Part shown: positions 1 to 9,202 of the stretch, piece after piece
Layout: each line of letters begins with the position of its first letter
Numbering within the stretch: the first letter of the stretch is position 1
Source of the DNA: Aeromonas fluvialis
GTDB taxonomy: Bacteria; Pseudomonadota; Gammaproteobacteria; Enterobacterales; Aeromonadaceae
NCBI RefSeq assembly: GCF_000819885.1
Contig: NZ_CDBO01000059.1
Span: 54,557-118,556, forward strand
Length of the DNA: 64,000 nucleotides
Direction: 5' to 3'
Notes under the pieces: model-generated
What the model was told of the DNA's origin: nothing
Database searches by the model: none
Seen by the model: only the letters and a program-made list of their open reading frames with translations
Translations under genes and position numbers: made by a program

Positions 1-147
1 ATCGCGCTGCTGTTTGAACTCAATCGCAAGCATGGCACCACCCTGGTAGTGGTGACCCATGACCATCAGCTGGCTGAGCGTTGCCAGCGCCAGCTGGTCA
101 TGACGGCGGGCAGGCTGGATCGCGAGGTGGCACATGGTGTGGTGTAA
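1..147 (+). CDS. ABC transporter ATP-binding protein, C-terminal end (YbbA-like), partial
   Basis: The reading frame is open from the first base of the window and stops at TAA 145-147, giving the last 48 residues of a protein that starts outside. The segment TTLVVVTHDHQLAERC is the H-loop region of an ABC ATPase: the beta-strand, the T-H-D switch histidine and the following helix. The gene is followed after 27 bp by a YbbP-like permease. This is the arrangement of E. coli ybbA-ybbP, an ATPase and FtsX-type permease pair of uncertain substrate, often linked to lipoprotein or envelope-lipid functions. The family is clear. The exact orthologue is inferred from the neighbour because the Walker motifs are outside the window. 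Confidence 0.85.
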   Translation: MALLFELNRKHGTTLVVVTHDHQLAERCQRQLVMTAGRLDREVAHGVV

Positions 148-174
148 CGGGGTGAGTGGCGGGCCAGGCGGGAG

Positions 175-2631
175 ATGCAAGGGATGACGCAGTGGCGATT
201 GGGATGGCGGCTGCTTCGCCGGGAAGGTTTCAGTGGTGAGCTGCGCTGGTTTGTGCTGGCGCTAGCGCTTAGCGTGGCGTGCGTCTTGAGTGTGGCGCTG
301 GTAGCGGATCGGCTCGATGCCGGGCTCAAGGCATCGGGCCGCGACTTTATCGGTGCGGATCGGGTGCTGCGCACCGCGGCCGCCCTGCCGGATGGCTGGC
401 TGGCCCGAGCAAAACAGGATGGCTTGGCGGTGCAGACCACCGTCAGCTTCAACAGCATGCTGTTTCACGGTGATGCGTTGCAGCTTGCCTCCATTCGGGC
501 GGTGCCCGATGGTTTTCCCTTCTATGGCAAACTCACTCTGGAACCTGCCCGCGCCCCGGCTCCCGGTGAGATCTGGCTCTCCGCCCGGGTGATGCAACTG
601 CTTAAGGCCAAAACGGGGGATGAGCTGGAGGTAGGCAATACGGTGCTCAAGGTGGCCGGTCTGCTTGGCGAGGAGCCGGATCAGGGCTTCAGCCCCTTCC
701 TGCTGGCGCCGCGTGCGCTGATCCATAGCGCCGATATCGAGGCGACCGGCGCCCTGTTGCCGGGCAGCCGTCAGCAGTGGCGCTATCTGTTCAAGGGGTC
801 GCGAGAGTCGCTGGCCCGTTACGAACAGTGGCTGCTGCCGCAATTGCAGGCCGGACAGAAGTGGATCAAACCGGATGACAGCGAATCCCGGGTGGGCCGC
901 TCGCTGGCCAATGCCGAGCGTTTCTTCCGGCTTGCCTCGCTAAGTGGCGTATTGCTGGGAGCATTGGCGATGGGCATTGCGGTACGCCACTTTGCCGAGC
1001 GTCAGACCAATATGGTGGCGCTGCTCAAGACGCTGGGGGCATCCCGTCGCTCGCTCTGGCAACTGATGGGAACCCTGCTGCTGTCGTTGACGCTGATCGG
1101 CGCACTGTTGGGGTTGGTGACGGGCACGGCCATGCAGTGGATCACCTTGCAACTGCTGGGGGACCTGCTGCCGCCGGATCTGCCGCCTCCCTCTTGGCGA
1201 CCCTTTGCCCTTGGGGTGGCGGTAGCGCTCTTTATCACCCTGCTGCTCGCCTTTGTCCCCTTCTTGCGGCTGCTGAAAGTACCGCCGCTGCGGGTATTGC
1301 GCCGTGAGCTGGAGGCGGGTATTCCCCCTTGGCTGGCGCTGCCGGTGGGCCTGCTCGGGCTGTTTGCGCTGGTCTGGGGGTTCACTGCCGATGTGCGGTT
1401 GGCTTTGGGCCTGGTCGGTGGCATGGGCTTGCTGATGGGGCTGTTGGCCCTGCTGGCGGCCCTGATGTTGCGGCTGGGAGCAAAAGTGAACGGGCCTCAT
1501 GCCTTGCGGCTGGCGCTGGCCCATCTGTCGCGCGAGCGCAGCAGCGGCCTGTTCCAGCTGGCGGGTTTTGCGCTGGCATTGATGTTGTTTGGCTTGCTCT
1601 GGGCGGCCCGGGTCGATCTGCTGGATGAGTTTTCGGCTCGCCTGCCCGTCGATGCGCCCAACCGGTTTCTGGTCAATGTGGCCGAGAACGAGCGCGAGGG
1701 GATCCTGAGCGAACTGGCGGCGGCGGGCGCAGTCACCTCGGACTTCTACCCCATGGTGCGCGGCAGGCTGACCCATATCGCCGGTGAGGCGGTGGGCGAG
1801 GGGGTCAGCAGTGGCCGCGAAGGGGTCGATCGGGAGCTTAACTTCACCACCACGGCAACCTTGCCAATCGACAACAAGCTGGTGGCCGGCACATGGCTCG
1901 CTGGCCCGGGCGAGGTGTCGGTGGATAGCGAGTTGGCCAAGCGACTCGACATCAAGCTGGGGGACATGCTCGCCTTTACCATCGAGGGGCGCAGCTTCGG
2001 CGCCAGAGTCACCAGTTTGCGCAGCATCAAGTGGGACAATATGCGCCCCAACTTCTACATGATCTTCTCCGAGGATCTGCTGGCTCCCTTCTCCCGCACC
2101 TGGCTTGGTAGTTACCGGTTGCCCGAAGCGGGACGCACTGCCGAGGTGGAGCTGATCCGCCGCCACCCCACGGTGAGTCTTATCGATGTGGATGATCTGA
2201 TTGCGCGGCTCACTCAGGTATCGGAGCAGGTGAGTCGGGCGCTGGCCCTGATGCTGGGGCTGGTGACGGTGGCGGCGCTGCTGGTGCTGCTGACCCAGAC
2301 CCAGGCCAGTATGGCCCAGCGTCGACGCGAGCTGTTGCTGATGCGCACCCTGGGCGCCAGCAGCGACCTGTTGAAAAAGATGCTGCGCTGGGAGCTGGTG
2401 GCCAGTGGCGCGCTGGCGGGGCTCTGTGCCGCCATGGTGGTGGAGCTCTGCTCCTTTGGCCTGCAGTGGTGGTGGTTTGAGGGGCAGTGGCAGTTCCACT
2501 GGGCCATCTGGCTCGGCCTGCCGACCTTGGGGGCGCTGCTGGTGACGCTGGCGGGGCAGGGGATGCAGCGCCAGCTGCTGGCTGGCACCCTGAGCGATCG
2601 GCTGCGGGGGCTGGGTCAGGGGTTGTTGTAA
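175..2631 (+). CDS. ybbP: YbbP-like ABC transporter permease (FtsX/MacB fold)
   Basis: An 818-residue inner-membrane protein. It has one membrane segment near residues 25-45, a long periplasmic region, a block of several hydrophobic helices around residues 250-480, a second periplasmic region and a final FtsX-type bundle around 685-800. The size and repeated FtsX architecture match the YbbP family, which is about 800 residues long and partners the YbbA ATPase. It lies 27 bp after that ATPase gene, so the two are almost certainly co-transcribed. The ATG at 175 has GGCGGGAG just upstream; an in-frame ATG at 184 is also possible. Substrate is unknown: the family is predicted to act in envelope export or lipid handling, but this is not shown here. 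Confidence 0.9.
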   Translation: MQGMTQWRLGWRLLRREGFSGELRWFVLALALSVACVLSVALVADRLDAGLKASGRDFIGADRVLRTAAALPDGWLARAKQDGLAVQTTVSFNSMLFHGDALQLASIRAVPDGFPFYGKLTLEPARAPAPGEIWLSARVMQLLKAKTGDELEVGNTVLKVAGLLGEEPDQGFSPFLLAPRALIHSADIEATGALLPGSRQQWRYLFKGSRESLARYEQWLLPQLQAGQKWIKPDDSESRVGRSLANAERFFRLASLSGVLLGALAMGIAVRHFAERQTNMVALLKTLGASRRSLWQLMGTLLLSLTLIGALLGLVTGTAMQWITLQLLGDLLPPDLPPPSWRPFALGVAVALFITLLLAFVPFLRLLKVPPLRVLRRELEAGIPPWLALPVGLLGLFALVWGFTADVRLALGLVGGMGLLMGLLALLAALMLRLGAKVNGPHALRLALAHLSRERSSGLFQLAGFALALMLFGLLWAARVDLLDEFSARLPVDAPNRFLVNVAENEREGILSELAAAGAVTSDFYPMVRGRLTHIAGEAVGEGVSSGREGVDRELNFTTTATLPIDNKLVAGTWLAGPGEVSVDSELAKRLDIKLGDMLAFTIEGRSFGARVTSLRSIKWDNMRPNFYMIFSEDLLAPFSRTWLGSYRLPEAGRTAEVELIRRHPTVSLIDVDDLIARLTQVSEQVSRALALMLGLVTVAALLVLLTQTQASMAQRRRELLLMRTLGASSDLLKKMLRWELVASGALAGLCAAMVVELCSFGLQWWWFEGQWQFHWAIWLGLPTLGALLVTLAGQGMQRQLLAGTLSDRLRGLGQGLL

Positions 2632-2677
2632 TCCCGACAGGGCGAGCCGATGTCACAAGGCGTTTTCGCGCAGTCAC

Positions 2678-2706
2678 AAGCAGCCCGGCCATTGGCCGGG
2701 CTGCTT
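2678..2706. terminator. Strong hairpin between convergent genes
   Basis: A 13-bp perfect stem (AAGCAGCCCGGCC paired with its complement) closes a 3-base loop. It lies between the convergent ybbP and yfcH genes. There is no long T-run on either strand, so it may stop transcription weakly or act as an mRNA 3'-end stabiliser for both genes. Confidence 0.6.
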
Positions 2707-2750
2707 GATCTTCGAAGTATTGCCGAGCGGGATCTGCGAGTAGGTGTCGG

Positions 2751-3656
2751 TTAACGGGGTTCGCGCAACAGATTGGTGAGGGCGCAGGGGAGCTCGGGAT
2801 AGCTGAAGTGAAAACCGGCCTGTTGCAGCCTCGCGGGTAGCACCTTCTGGCCGGTGAGCAGCAGGTCTGCTGCTTCACCCATGGCCAGTCGCAACAGGGG
2901 GGCGGGAACGAAGAAGAGGTGCGGGCGGTGCAGGGTGGCGGCCAGGGTCTGGCTAAACTCCCGGTTGCTGACCGGATGAGGGGCGGTTCCGTTGAAGATG
3001 CCGCTGCACTCCTCGTGATCCAGCAGGAACAGGATGGCGCGCACCAGATCCTGCACATGGATCCAGCTCATTATCTGACTGCCCGACCCCATGGGGCCGC
3101 CGAGGCCGAGCCGATAGGGGGGGAGCATTTTGGGCAGGGCGCCACCCTCCATGCCGAGTACCAGCCCGATCCGCACGATGCAGACCCGGGTATGGCTGCT
3201 TTGTGCTTCCAGTGCCAGGGTTTCCCACTGCTGGCAGAGCTGGTGGGTATACTCATTACTGGGGGTCGTGCACTGCTCATCGAGGGATTCACTGCCCTGC
3301 CGGCCGTACCAACCGATGGCGGAGGCGTTGATCAGCACCTTGGGGGGCGTGCTGGAGAGCTCGATAAGATCCACCAGCTGTTCGGTCAGCAGCCAGCGGC
3401 TGTCGCAGAGTAACTGCTTGCGCTGTTCGCTCCAGCGTCCAGCGGCGATAGGTTCCCCCGCCAGATTGATCACCGCATCCACATCGTTGAGATCGTCGAG
3501 CCTGTCCAGACTGTCGAGCACCTTGATATCGTGACCCAGCAGGGTATAGGCGCGGCTGCCCTGGCGGCTCAATACCACCACTTCGTGGTTTACCTTGAGA
3601 TGGGCAACCAGCTTGCGGCCGATAAAACCGGTCCCTCCGGTAATAAGAATCTTCAT
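2751..3656 (-). CDS. yfcH: NAD-binding epimerase-like protein, TIGR01777/YfcH family
   Basis: A 301-residue protein opening with MKILITGGTGFIGRKL, the Rossmann GGTGFIG nucleotide-binding signature of atypical short-chain dehydrogenases. A SAIGWYG segment lies around residue 110, followed by the C-terminal region (DUF1731-type, about 250-297) found in E. coli YfcH. Length is as expected for the family. The product is cytoplasmic and probably binds NAD(P); no substrate is known for the family, so a reaction should not be assigned. The gene stands alone, convergent with ybbP and divergent from the EAL gene at 3908. Confidence 0.88.
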   Translation of the reverse strand: MKILITGGTGFIGRKLVAHLKVNHEVVVLSRQGSRAYTLLGHDIKVLDSLDRLDDLNDVDAVINLAGEPIAAGRWSEQRKQLLCDSRWLLTEQLVDLIELSSTPPKVLINASAIGWYGRQGSESLDEQCTTPSNEYTHQLCQQWETLALEAQSSHTRVCIVRIGLVLGMEGGALPKMLPPYRLGLGGPMGSGSQIMSWIHVQDLVRAILFLLDHEECSGIFNGTAPHPVSNREFSQTLAATLHRPHLFFVPAPLLRLAMGEAADLLLTGQKVLPARLQQAGFHFSYPELPCALTNLLREPR

Positions 3657-3907
3657 CGCTACATGCTCCTGCTGCCGTTTGCTCTACTCTAATGGCGCAG
3701 CCCCGCTTCAACAAGCGAGATGCCCCTGGGTATTTTTTTATTTGACGGCTGTTAACACTAGCTCCTCTTTGCTACATATTGTTTAACAATAGTTTGAATT
3801 GATTGATTTTTGTTGGGTGGACATTTGTTGCTTAATCGCTATTATGGCGACCCTTTGCGCGTGTCCACCAGGGCTGTCCCCCCCATCCGAGCATCAAAGA
3901 GGCTGCC

Positions 3908-5437
3908 ATGCCATTTCGTAATCTGAAACTTCGCCAGAGATACAAGCGGATTTCTATGGCGTTGCTGGTGGGCGGCGGTTTGCTGCTGCTGGGGGGCGTC
4001 GCGGTCATTTGGCAGACCGTGAGCGAGATAGAGCAGGATGTCGAATCACGCTTGCAGCGTGCCCAGCTGATGTTTGATCGCACCATGAACCATGCCATGA
4101 AAGCCGCCACCAATGTGGAGAGGATGGTTGGTCACCCCTGCTCCGAGGCAGCATTGCAGCTGCGTGCTCAGGTGTTGACCGTGCCAGATGTGCGCTCCGC
4201 CAATCTGACGATTGGTCGTCGCATCTACTGCACCTCGCTCCATGGCGACTACGATGGCTCCTTCAATCCGGACAACTATGTGGATGGCAGGCTGCGACTA
4301 TTGTCGGGCAATGAGGTCACACCGGATCGCCCGTTGATTGTGCTGCGTCATGAAACGGACAAGGGGAGTGTGCTGATCGGCGTGGATGGCTACTACCTGC
4401 GCAATACCCTGGATATCTCCAGCAAGAACTCCCCGATGGCCCTAGTGGTGGGGAAAAGGGCATTGTTTGGCTCTGGTCAGGTCGGGGAAGCACCCTCTCC
4501 CGCAGAAGAGGGCTATATTGCCCTCTCTTCGGTCGATTTCCCTTATCAGGTCGTCACCTGGGTCACGATGCATGACTACTTGAGCCACGCATGGCGCTAC
4601 TCCAGAGACACCTTGATCCTCTCCCCGTTGCTGGCGCTGCTGGTTGGATTCGGCACCTTCAGGCTGATGGGGCGTAGCAGCTCACCATCGGAGGAGCTCA
4701 AGCGCGCGTTGATCGAGGAGGAATTTATCCCCTACCTGCAGCCGGTGGTCTCCGGTGAGGATGAGCAATGGCGTGGCTGTGAGGTGCTGATGCGCTGGCA
4801 ACATCCCAAACAGGGGATGATCTCGCCGGATCGCTTTATTCCGCTGGCGGAAGATAGCGGGTTGATCGTGCCCATGACCAGCCTGTTGATGGCCAGGGTG
4901 CGCGACCACTTCTCCCCTTATGCCGGCAAGTTGCCAGCAAAGTTTCATTTTTGCTTCAATATCAGCGCCAAGCACTTTCAGGATACCGCCCTGTTGGCTG
5001 ACTGCAAGGCGTTTCTCGACGCGTTTAAGGACAATCCCGTTGATTTGGGGCTGGAGCTGACAGAGCGTGAACTGCTGGTGGCTGATGAGACCACCGCTCA
5101 GATGTTTGCCGAATTGCGCAAACTGGGCGTGTTGATCTCTATCGATGATTTTGGCACCGGCCACTCAAGCCTGGCCTATCTGCAACAGTTTCAGGTCGAT
5201 GCACTCAAGATTGATCGGAGCTTTGTAGAGATGATCGGCACAGATGCACTCTCCAGCCATATCGTTGAAAACGTGATTGATCTGGCGAAGCGACTTGAAT
5301 TGATCCTGATCGCGGAGGGGGTCGAGAAGCAGTCGCAGGCGGACTATCTGCAGGCGCGCCACGTTGACTATCTACAAGGGTATCTCTATGGCCACCCCAT
5401 CCCGATGACGCAGTTTTGCAAGACCCTGTTTGGCTGA
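3908..5437 (+). CDS. Membrane-bound c-di-GMP phosphodiesterase, CSS-motif + EAL domains
   Basis: 509 residues. A membrane helix near residues 16-38 is followed by a periplasmic domain containing a Cys-Ser pair (GHPCSEAA, about residue 77), the hallmark of CSS-motif sensors. A second helix lies at about 234-255 and a full EAL domain at about 265-505. The EAL residues look catalytically complete: EVLMRW, FNIS, ELTE, DDFGTG, KIDRSF, AEGVE and QGYLYG. The enzyme should hydrolyse c-di-GMP to pGpG at the inner membrane. In E. coli relatives (PdeB/PdeC group) the periplasmic cysteines respond to redox state and disulfide formation; that control here is an inference. It is monocistronic, ending at a bidirectional terminator. 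Confidence 0.92.
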   Translation: MPFRNLKLRQRYKRISMALLVGGGLLLLGGVAVIWQTVSEIEQDVESRLQRAQLMFDRTMNHAMKAATNVERMVGHPCSEAALQLRAQVLTVPDVRSANLTIGRRIYCTSLHGDYDGSFNPDNYVDGRLRLLSGNEVTPDRPLIVLRHETDKGSVLIGVDGYYLRNTLDISSKNSPMALVVGKRALFGSGQVGEAPSPAEEGYIALSSVDFPYQVVTWVTMHDYLSHAWRYSRDTLILSPLLALLVGFGTFRLMGRSSSPSEELKRALIEEEFIPYLQPVVSGEDEQWRGCEVLMRWQHPKQGMISPDRFIPLAEDSGLIVPMTSLLMARVRDHFSPYAGKLPAKFHFCFNISAKHFQDTALLADCKAFLDAFKDNPVDLGLELTERELLVADETTAQMFAELRKLGVLISIDDFGTGHSSLAYLQQFQVDALKIDRSFVEMIGTDALSSHIVENVIDLAKRLELILIAEGVEKQSQADYLQARHVDYLQGYLYGHPIPMTQFCKTLFG

Positions 5438-5455
5438 TGGGTTGCGCTTAAGGCT

Positions 5456-5487
5456 AAAAAAACCAGCGAGAGAACGCTGGTTTTTTT
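5456..5487. terminator. Bidirectional rho-independent terminator
   Basis: An AACCAGCG / CGCTGGTT stem with a 6-base loop, an A-run before it and a T-run after it. It sits between the rightward EAL gene and the leftward aminotransferase gene and can serve both. Confidence 0.85.
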
Positions 5488-5509
5488 ATGGCTGCCGTGG
5501 CGCTGCCGA

Positions 5510-6691
5510 TCAGAGCATGCGCCGCAGGGCGTGGGTCAGTCGCTGGATCCCCTCTTCGATGGTGGCCTCATCGACACAAGAGAAACTCAGACGCAGGGTG
5601 TTTTTGATCTCGGGGCGGACATAGAAGGGCGCGCCGGGTACGAAGGCCACCTTATCCTTGATCGCCTCGTCAAACAGCGCCATGGCACTGATATGGTCAG
5701 GCAGGGTCAGCCAGAGGAACATGCCCCCTTCCGGTCGGGTGTAGCTGACGCCGGGCGGGCAGTGACGCGCCAGCGCAGCTTCCATGGCAGCACGTTGGCG
5801 GCCATAGACCTCCTTGATCTTCTCCAAGTGAGCGTCGAGGGAGTTGTCGGTCAGGAAGCGGTGGAGCACCTGCTGGCTGAAGGCGTTGCTGTGCAGATCG
5901 GTGGCCTGCTTGGCGATGGTCACCTTCTTACGCAGCCAGTCGGGCACCAGCATCCAGCCCAGGCGGAAGGCGGGTACCACGGTTTTGGAGAAGGAGCCAA
6001 GCAGCACGGTATTGTTCGGCGCCAGCTTGGCGATAGGGGGCAGGTGTTCGCCCTCGAAGCGCAGCTCGCCGTAGGGATCATCCTCCACCATCAGCAGCTC
6101 GTGGCGCACCAGTCGCTCCGCCAGTGCCTCGCGGTTGGCCCGGCTGTAGGAGACCCCGCTCGGGTTCTGGAAGTTGGGTACACCGTAGAGCAGCTTGGCA
6201 TTGGAGCCGCTTGCCAGCAGCGCATCCAGCGCTGCCAGATCCAGCCCCTCTTCGCCCAGAGTGATGGGCTTGAAGCTGGGCTGGTAGACGGAAAAGGCCT
6301 GAATGGCGCCAAGATAGCCTGGCTCCTCGATAATGAGATCCTGCCCTTCGTCGATCAGCACCTTACCCAGCAAATCCAGCGCCTGCTGGGAGCCGCTGGT
6401 GATGAGGATGTTGTCCGGATTGACCTCCATGCCGTGGCGGGCCAGATAGCGGTCGGCAATATACAGGCGCAGCGGGGCGAAGCCCTCGGTGGCGGCATAT
6501 TGCAGGGCGGCAGCCCCTTGTTCACGCAGCACATCCTGACAGGCCTGATCGATCGCCTTGACCGGGAACAGGTGGGGATTGGGCAGGCCACCGGCAAAGG
6601 AGATGATCTCCGGATTGGCGGCAACTTTGAGGATTTCACGGATAAAGGAAGGCTCGACCTTCTCGAAGCGCTGGGCAAAAAACGGCTGCAT
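5510..6691 (-). CDS. PLP-dependent aminotransferase, class I/II fold (LysN / 2-aminoadipate aminotransferase-like)
   Basis: About 393 residues, typical of fold-type I aminotransferases. It has ISFAGGLPNPHLFP near the N terminus, NFQNPSG at the cofactor Asn/Pro loop, EDDPYGELR with the pyridoxal-phosphate Asp/Tyr, SFSKTVVPAFRLGW with the Schiff-base lysine, and a C-terminal LRLSFSC with the substrate carboxylate-binding arginine. It resembles the stand-alone catalytic domain of MocR-type regulators and LysN-type enzymes, which use branched-chain, aromatic or 2-aminoadipate substrates. The true substrate cannot be read from sequence. I chose the ATG at 6691, which has GAGAG upstream, over the ATG at 6709, which has none. 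There is no DNA-binding domain. Confidence 0.88.
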   Translation of the reverse strand: MQPFFAQRFEKVEPSFIREILKVAANPEIISFAGGLPNPHLFPVKAIDQACQDVLREQGAAALQYAATEGFAPLRLYIADRYLARHGMEVNPDNILITSGSQQALDLLGKVLIDEGQDLIIEEPGYLGAIQAFSVYQPSFKPITLGEEGLDLAALDALLASGSNAKLLYGVPNFQNPSGVSYSRANREALAERLVRHELLMVEDDPYGELRFEGEHLPPIAKLAPNNTVLLGSFSKTVVPAFRLGWMLVPDWLRKKVTIAKQATDLHSNAFSQQVLHRFLTDNSLDAHLEKIKEVYGRQRAAMEAALARHCPPGVSYTRPEGGMFLWLTLPDHISAMALFDEAIKDKVAFVPGAPFYVRPEIKNTLRLSFSCVDEATIEEGIQRLTHALRRML

Positions 6692-7040
6692 AGACAATTC
6701 TCTCGGCATGTGGGCGGTCGCTCCATTCGACCGCCAGGTTATCCGTTTGTATCAGATTTCAGAAATGAGGCAATGATTGTCACAAAAATCGCCAAAAAAG
6801 GGCTGGATCGACTCTACTGCGGATTATATTCGGTGGTTGTCCGGCGTGGTGATGTCAGTGAGGGGCTCGGCAAGCGGCCAGCCGGAATATTTGTTGTGCG
6901 AAACACTTGCGCCTTGGGCCTATCTTGGGATAATTCGCTCCCCTGTTTTCGCGGGTCGATGAAATGACGAGTCGCGAGTGGTTCCGAGCGGGGTCGGACA
7001 CCTGATGTATTACCCGGATTGATGAAATAACGAGACCATT
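6692..7040. other. Intergenic region between divergent aminotransferase gene and trmB
   Basis: This holds the two divergent promoters. The only obvious structure is a 14-bp near-repeat, gatgaaat(g/a)acgag, at 6958-6971 and 7021-7034. Each copy contains a two-codon ORF (ATG AAA stop). No stable RNA gene or longer reading frame is convincing. Confidence 0.5.
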
Positions 7041-7754
7041 ATGCCTGTGACCCAAGATGTATTTAACGAAGACGGCAAGTTCATGCGCAAGATCCGCAGC
7101 TTTGTCCGTCGCGAAGGCCGCCTGACCAAAGGGCAGGAGAAGGCCCTGGAAGAGCTCTGGCCGGTCATGGGTATCGATTTTGCGCCACAGCCGCTCGATA
7201 TGGTTGCCCTGTTTGGCCGCGAGGCCCCGGTGGTCCTGGAGATCGGTTTTGGCATGGGCGCCTCTCTGGTAGAGATGGCCAAGAATGCCCCCGAGAAGAA
7301 CTTCATCGGTATCGAAGTGCACTCCCCGGGTGTGGGCGCTTGCCTTGGCACCGCGCAAGAAGCGGGTGTCACCAACCTGCGGGTCATTTGCCACGATGCG
7401 GTCGAGGTGCTCGAGCACATGATCCCCAACGGTTCGCTCGCCTGCCTGCAACTGTTTTTCCCGGATCCTTGGCACAAGAGCCGTCACCACAAGCGCCGCA
7501 TCGTCCAGCCGGCGTTTGCCCAGGACATTCGCCAGAAGCTGGCCGTCGGTGGCGTGTTCCACATGGCCACAGACTGGGAAAACTACGCCGAGCACATGCT
7601 GGACGTGATGAGCGCCGCCGAGGGTTACCAGAACACCTCTGCCACCGGCAACTGGGTACCCCGTCCGGATTGGCGTCCACTGACCAAATTTGAACAACGT
7701 GGTCATCGTCTGGGTCACGGGGTGTGGGATCTGATTTTCAAGCGTGTCAGCTAA
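7041..7754 (+). CDS. trmB: tRNA (guanine-N7-)-methyltransferase TrmB
   Basis: A 237-residue protein of the standard TrmB length. [17 protein letters not shown] is the SAM-binding motif [13 protein letters not shown] the following acidic strand, and [18 protein letters not shown] the FPDPW(x)KxRHxKRR signature of the family. TrmB uses SAM to form m7G46 in the variable loop of many tRNAs. The gene is followed after 43 bp by yggL in the same direction, as in E. coli, so the two are probably one transcript. Confidence 0.97.
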   Translation: MPVTQDVFNEDGKFMRKIRSFVRREGRLTKGQEKALEELWPVMGIDFAPQPLDMVALFGREAPVVLEIGFGMGASLVEMAKNAPEKNFIGIEVHSPGVGACLGTAQEAGVTNLRVICHDAVEVLEHMIPNGSLACLQLFFPDPWHKSRHHKRRIVQPAFAQDIRQKLAVGGVFHMATDWENYAEHMLDVMSAAEGYQNTSATGNWVPRPDWRPLTKFEQRGHRLGHGVWDLIFKRVS

Positions 7755-7797
7755 GCTGGCGTGTAAATTCGCGTATCAACTAACTTGAGGAGCTATC

Positions 7798-8130
7798 ATG
7801 GCCAATCGTAGCCGCCGCCTGCGCAAGAAACTGCGCGTCGATGAATTCCAGGAAATGGGTTTCGACATCAGTTTCAACTTCCCGGTCGGCACTGCCGAAG
7901 AGACCATCGATGCAGTAGTCGATGCGATGATCGATGAGGTGGTAGAACCCCGTAAACTGGCCTTCGCCGGTTCTGGCCACCTGGCCTGGGAAGGGATGCT
8001 CTGCACTCAGCAACTGGGCAAATGTACCGAAGAAGACCGCATGGCGGTTAAATCCTGGCTGGAAGGCAAGGGACTGGAAGCCGTCGTGGTGACCGAGCTG
8101 TTCGACCTCTGGTACGGTGAGCCGGCCTGA
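7798..8130 (+). CDS. yggL: YggL family protein (DUF469)
   Basis: A 110-residue soluble protein starting MANRSRRLRKKLRVDEFQE and ending with an acidic tail, matching E. coli YggL in length and sequence. YggL-type proteins bind the 50S subunit in some gammaproteobacteria, so a ribosome-associated role is likely. Here that rests on homology only. The start has GAGGAG seven bases upstream. It lies directly behind trmB and ahead of a terminator. Confidence 0.92.
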   Translation: MANRSRRLRKKLRVDEFQEMGFDISFNFPVGTAEETIDAVVDAMIDEVVEPRKLAFAGSGHLAWEGMLCTQQLGKCTEEDRMAVKSWLEGKGLEAVVVTELFDLWYGEPA

Positions 8131-8170
8131 TAACAGGTCGCCGCACTGGCGCCCTGTTGAGGGTCACTGG

Positions 8171-8197
8171 AAAAATCCCGCCATAGGCGGGATTTTT
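8171..8197 (+). terminator. Rho-independent terminator of trmB-yggL
   Basis: A 12-bp stem AAAAATCCCGCC with a 3-base loop and a TTTTT tail, 40 bp after the yggL stop and upstream of the glutaminase gene. Confidence 0.9.
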
Positions 8198-8252
8198 GCC
8201 ATCGGAGATGGGATCTCCGCAGTCGTTTTAGTCATGGAATTGCTTATCGCTT

Positions 8253-9173
8253 ATGGTGTTGTCATCCGAATTACTGGCCAGCATTCTTGAAGAGGTGCGC
8301 CCGCTGCTCGGGCAGGGCAAGGTGGCCGACTATATTCCGGCGCTGGCCCAGGTATCGGCCGATCGGCTCGGTATCGCGGTCTGTACCGTCGAGGGGGAGC
8401 TGTTCACCGCCGGTGACGCTTTTGAACCCTTCTCCATCCAGAGTATCTCCAAGGCCCTGAGCCTGACCCTGGCGCTCACCCTCTATCAGGAGGAGGAGAT
8501 CTGGGCCCGGGTCGGCAAGGAGCCCTCCGGCCAGCCCTTCAACTCGCTGGTGCAGCTCGAGTTCGAGCAGGGAATTCCCCGCAACCCCTTTATCAATGCC
8601 GGAGCGCTGGTGGTGAGCGATCTGCTGGAGACCCGCCTCACTGCGCCGCGTCAGCGTACCCTCGAGCTGGCGCGCCGCCTCTCCGGCAATCCGGTCATCA
8701 TGGCGGATCAGGTGGTGGCCCGCTCCGAATATCAGCACTCTGCCCGCAACGCCGCCATCGCCTATCTGATGAAGGCCTATGGCAACTTCGAAAACGAAGT
8801 GGACAAGGTGCTGCAAAGCTACTTCAATGCCTGTGCCATTCGCATGAGCTGCGTCGATCTGGCGCGGGCATTCATCTATCTGGCCAACCGCGGGGTGCCA
8901 TTGGGCGAGAGCGTGCCGCTGCTGCCCGCCCGCACCACCAAGCAGGTCAACGCCCTGCTCGCCACCTGCGGCCTCTATGACGAGGCGGGGGATTTTGCCT
9001 ATCGGGTCGGCATGCCGGGCAAATCGGGCGTCGGTGGCGGTATCATCGCCCTGATCCCGGGTGAGCTCTGCGTCTGTGTCTGGTCGCCCGAGCTCAACAA
9101 AGCCGGTAACTCGCTGGCGGGCACGGCGGCGCTGGAGCTGCTGGCCGAGCGCCTGGGTCGCTCCATTTTTTAA
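8253..9173 (+). CDS. glsB: Glutaminase (serine-dependent beta-lactamase fold)
   Basis: A 306-residue protein close to E. coli GlsB (308). It hydrolyses L-glutamine to glutamate and ammonia in the cytoplasm. Visible signatures are FSIQSISK (catalytic Ser and Lys, about residue 70), NPFINAGAL with the substrate-binding asparagine, and [10 protein letters not shown] near residue 260. No signal peptide is present. It ends only a few bases before the possible starts of the YnjE-like gene, so the two could be co-transcribed. Confidence 0.95.
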   Translation: MVLSSELLASILEEVRPLLGQGKVADYIPALAQVSADRLGIAVCTVEGELFTAGDAFEPFSIQSISKALSLTLALTLYQEEEIWARVGKEPSGQPFNSLVQLEFEQGIPRNPFINAGALVVSDLLETRLTAPRQRTLELARRLSGNPVIMADQVVARSEYQHSARNAAIAYLMKAYGNFENEVDKVLQSYFNACAIRMSCVDLARAFIYLANRGVPLGESVPLLPARTTKQVNALLATCGLYDEAGDFAYRVGMPGKSGVGGGIIALIPGELCVCVWSPELNKAGNSLAGTAALELLAERLGRSIF

Positions 9174-9202
9174 CCTTGTTCACTATGAATCGAGAAATCA
9201 CC

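Noticed and set aside
940..2499. A 519-codon open frame opposite ybbP
   Set aside because: It is an antisense shadow of a GC-rich gene, very rich in Gln, His and Arg, with no family signature.
5531..6967. A 478-codon rightward open frame over the aminotransferase gene
   Set aside because: The opposite strand has a complete aminotransferase with all cofactor motifs; this frame is its shadow.
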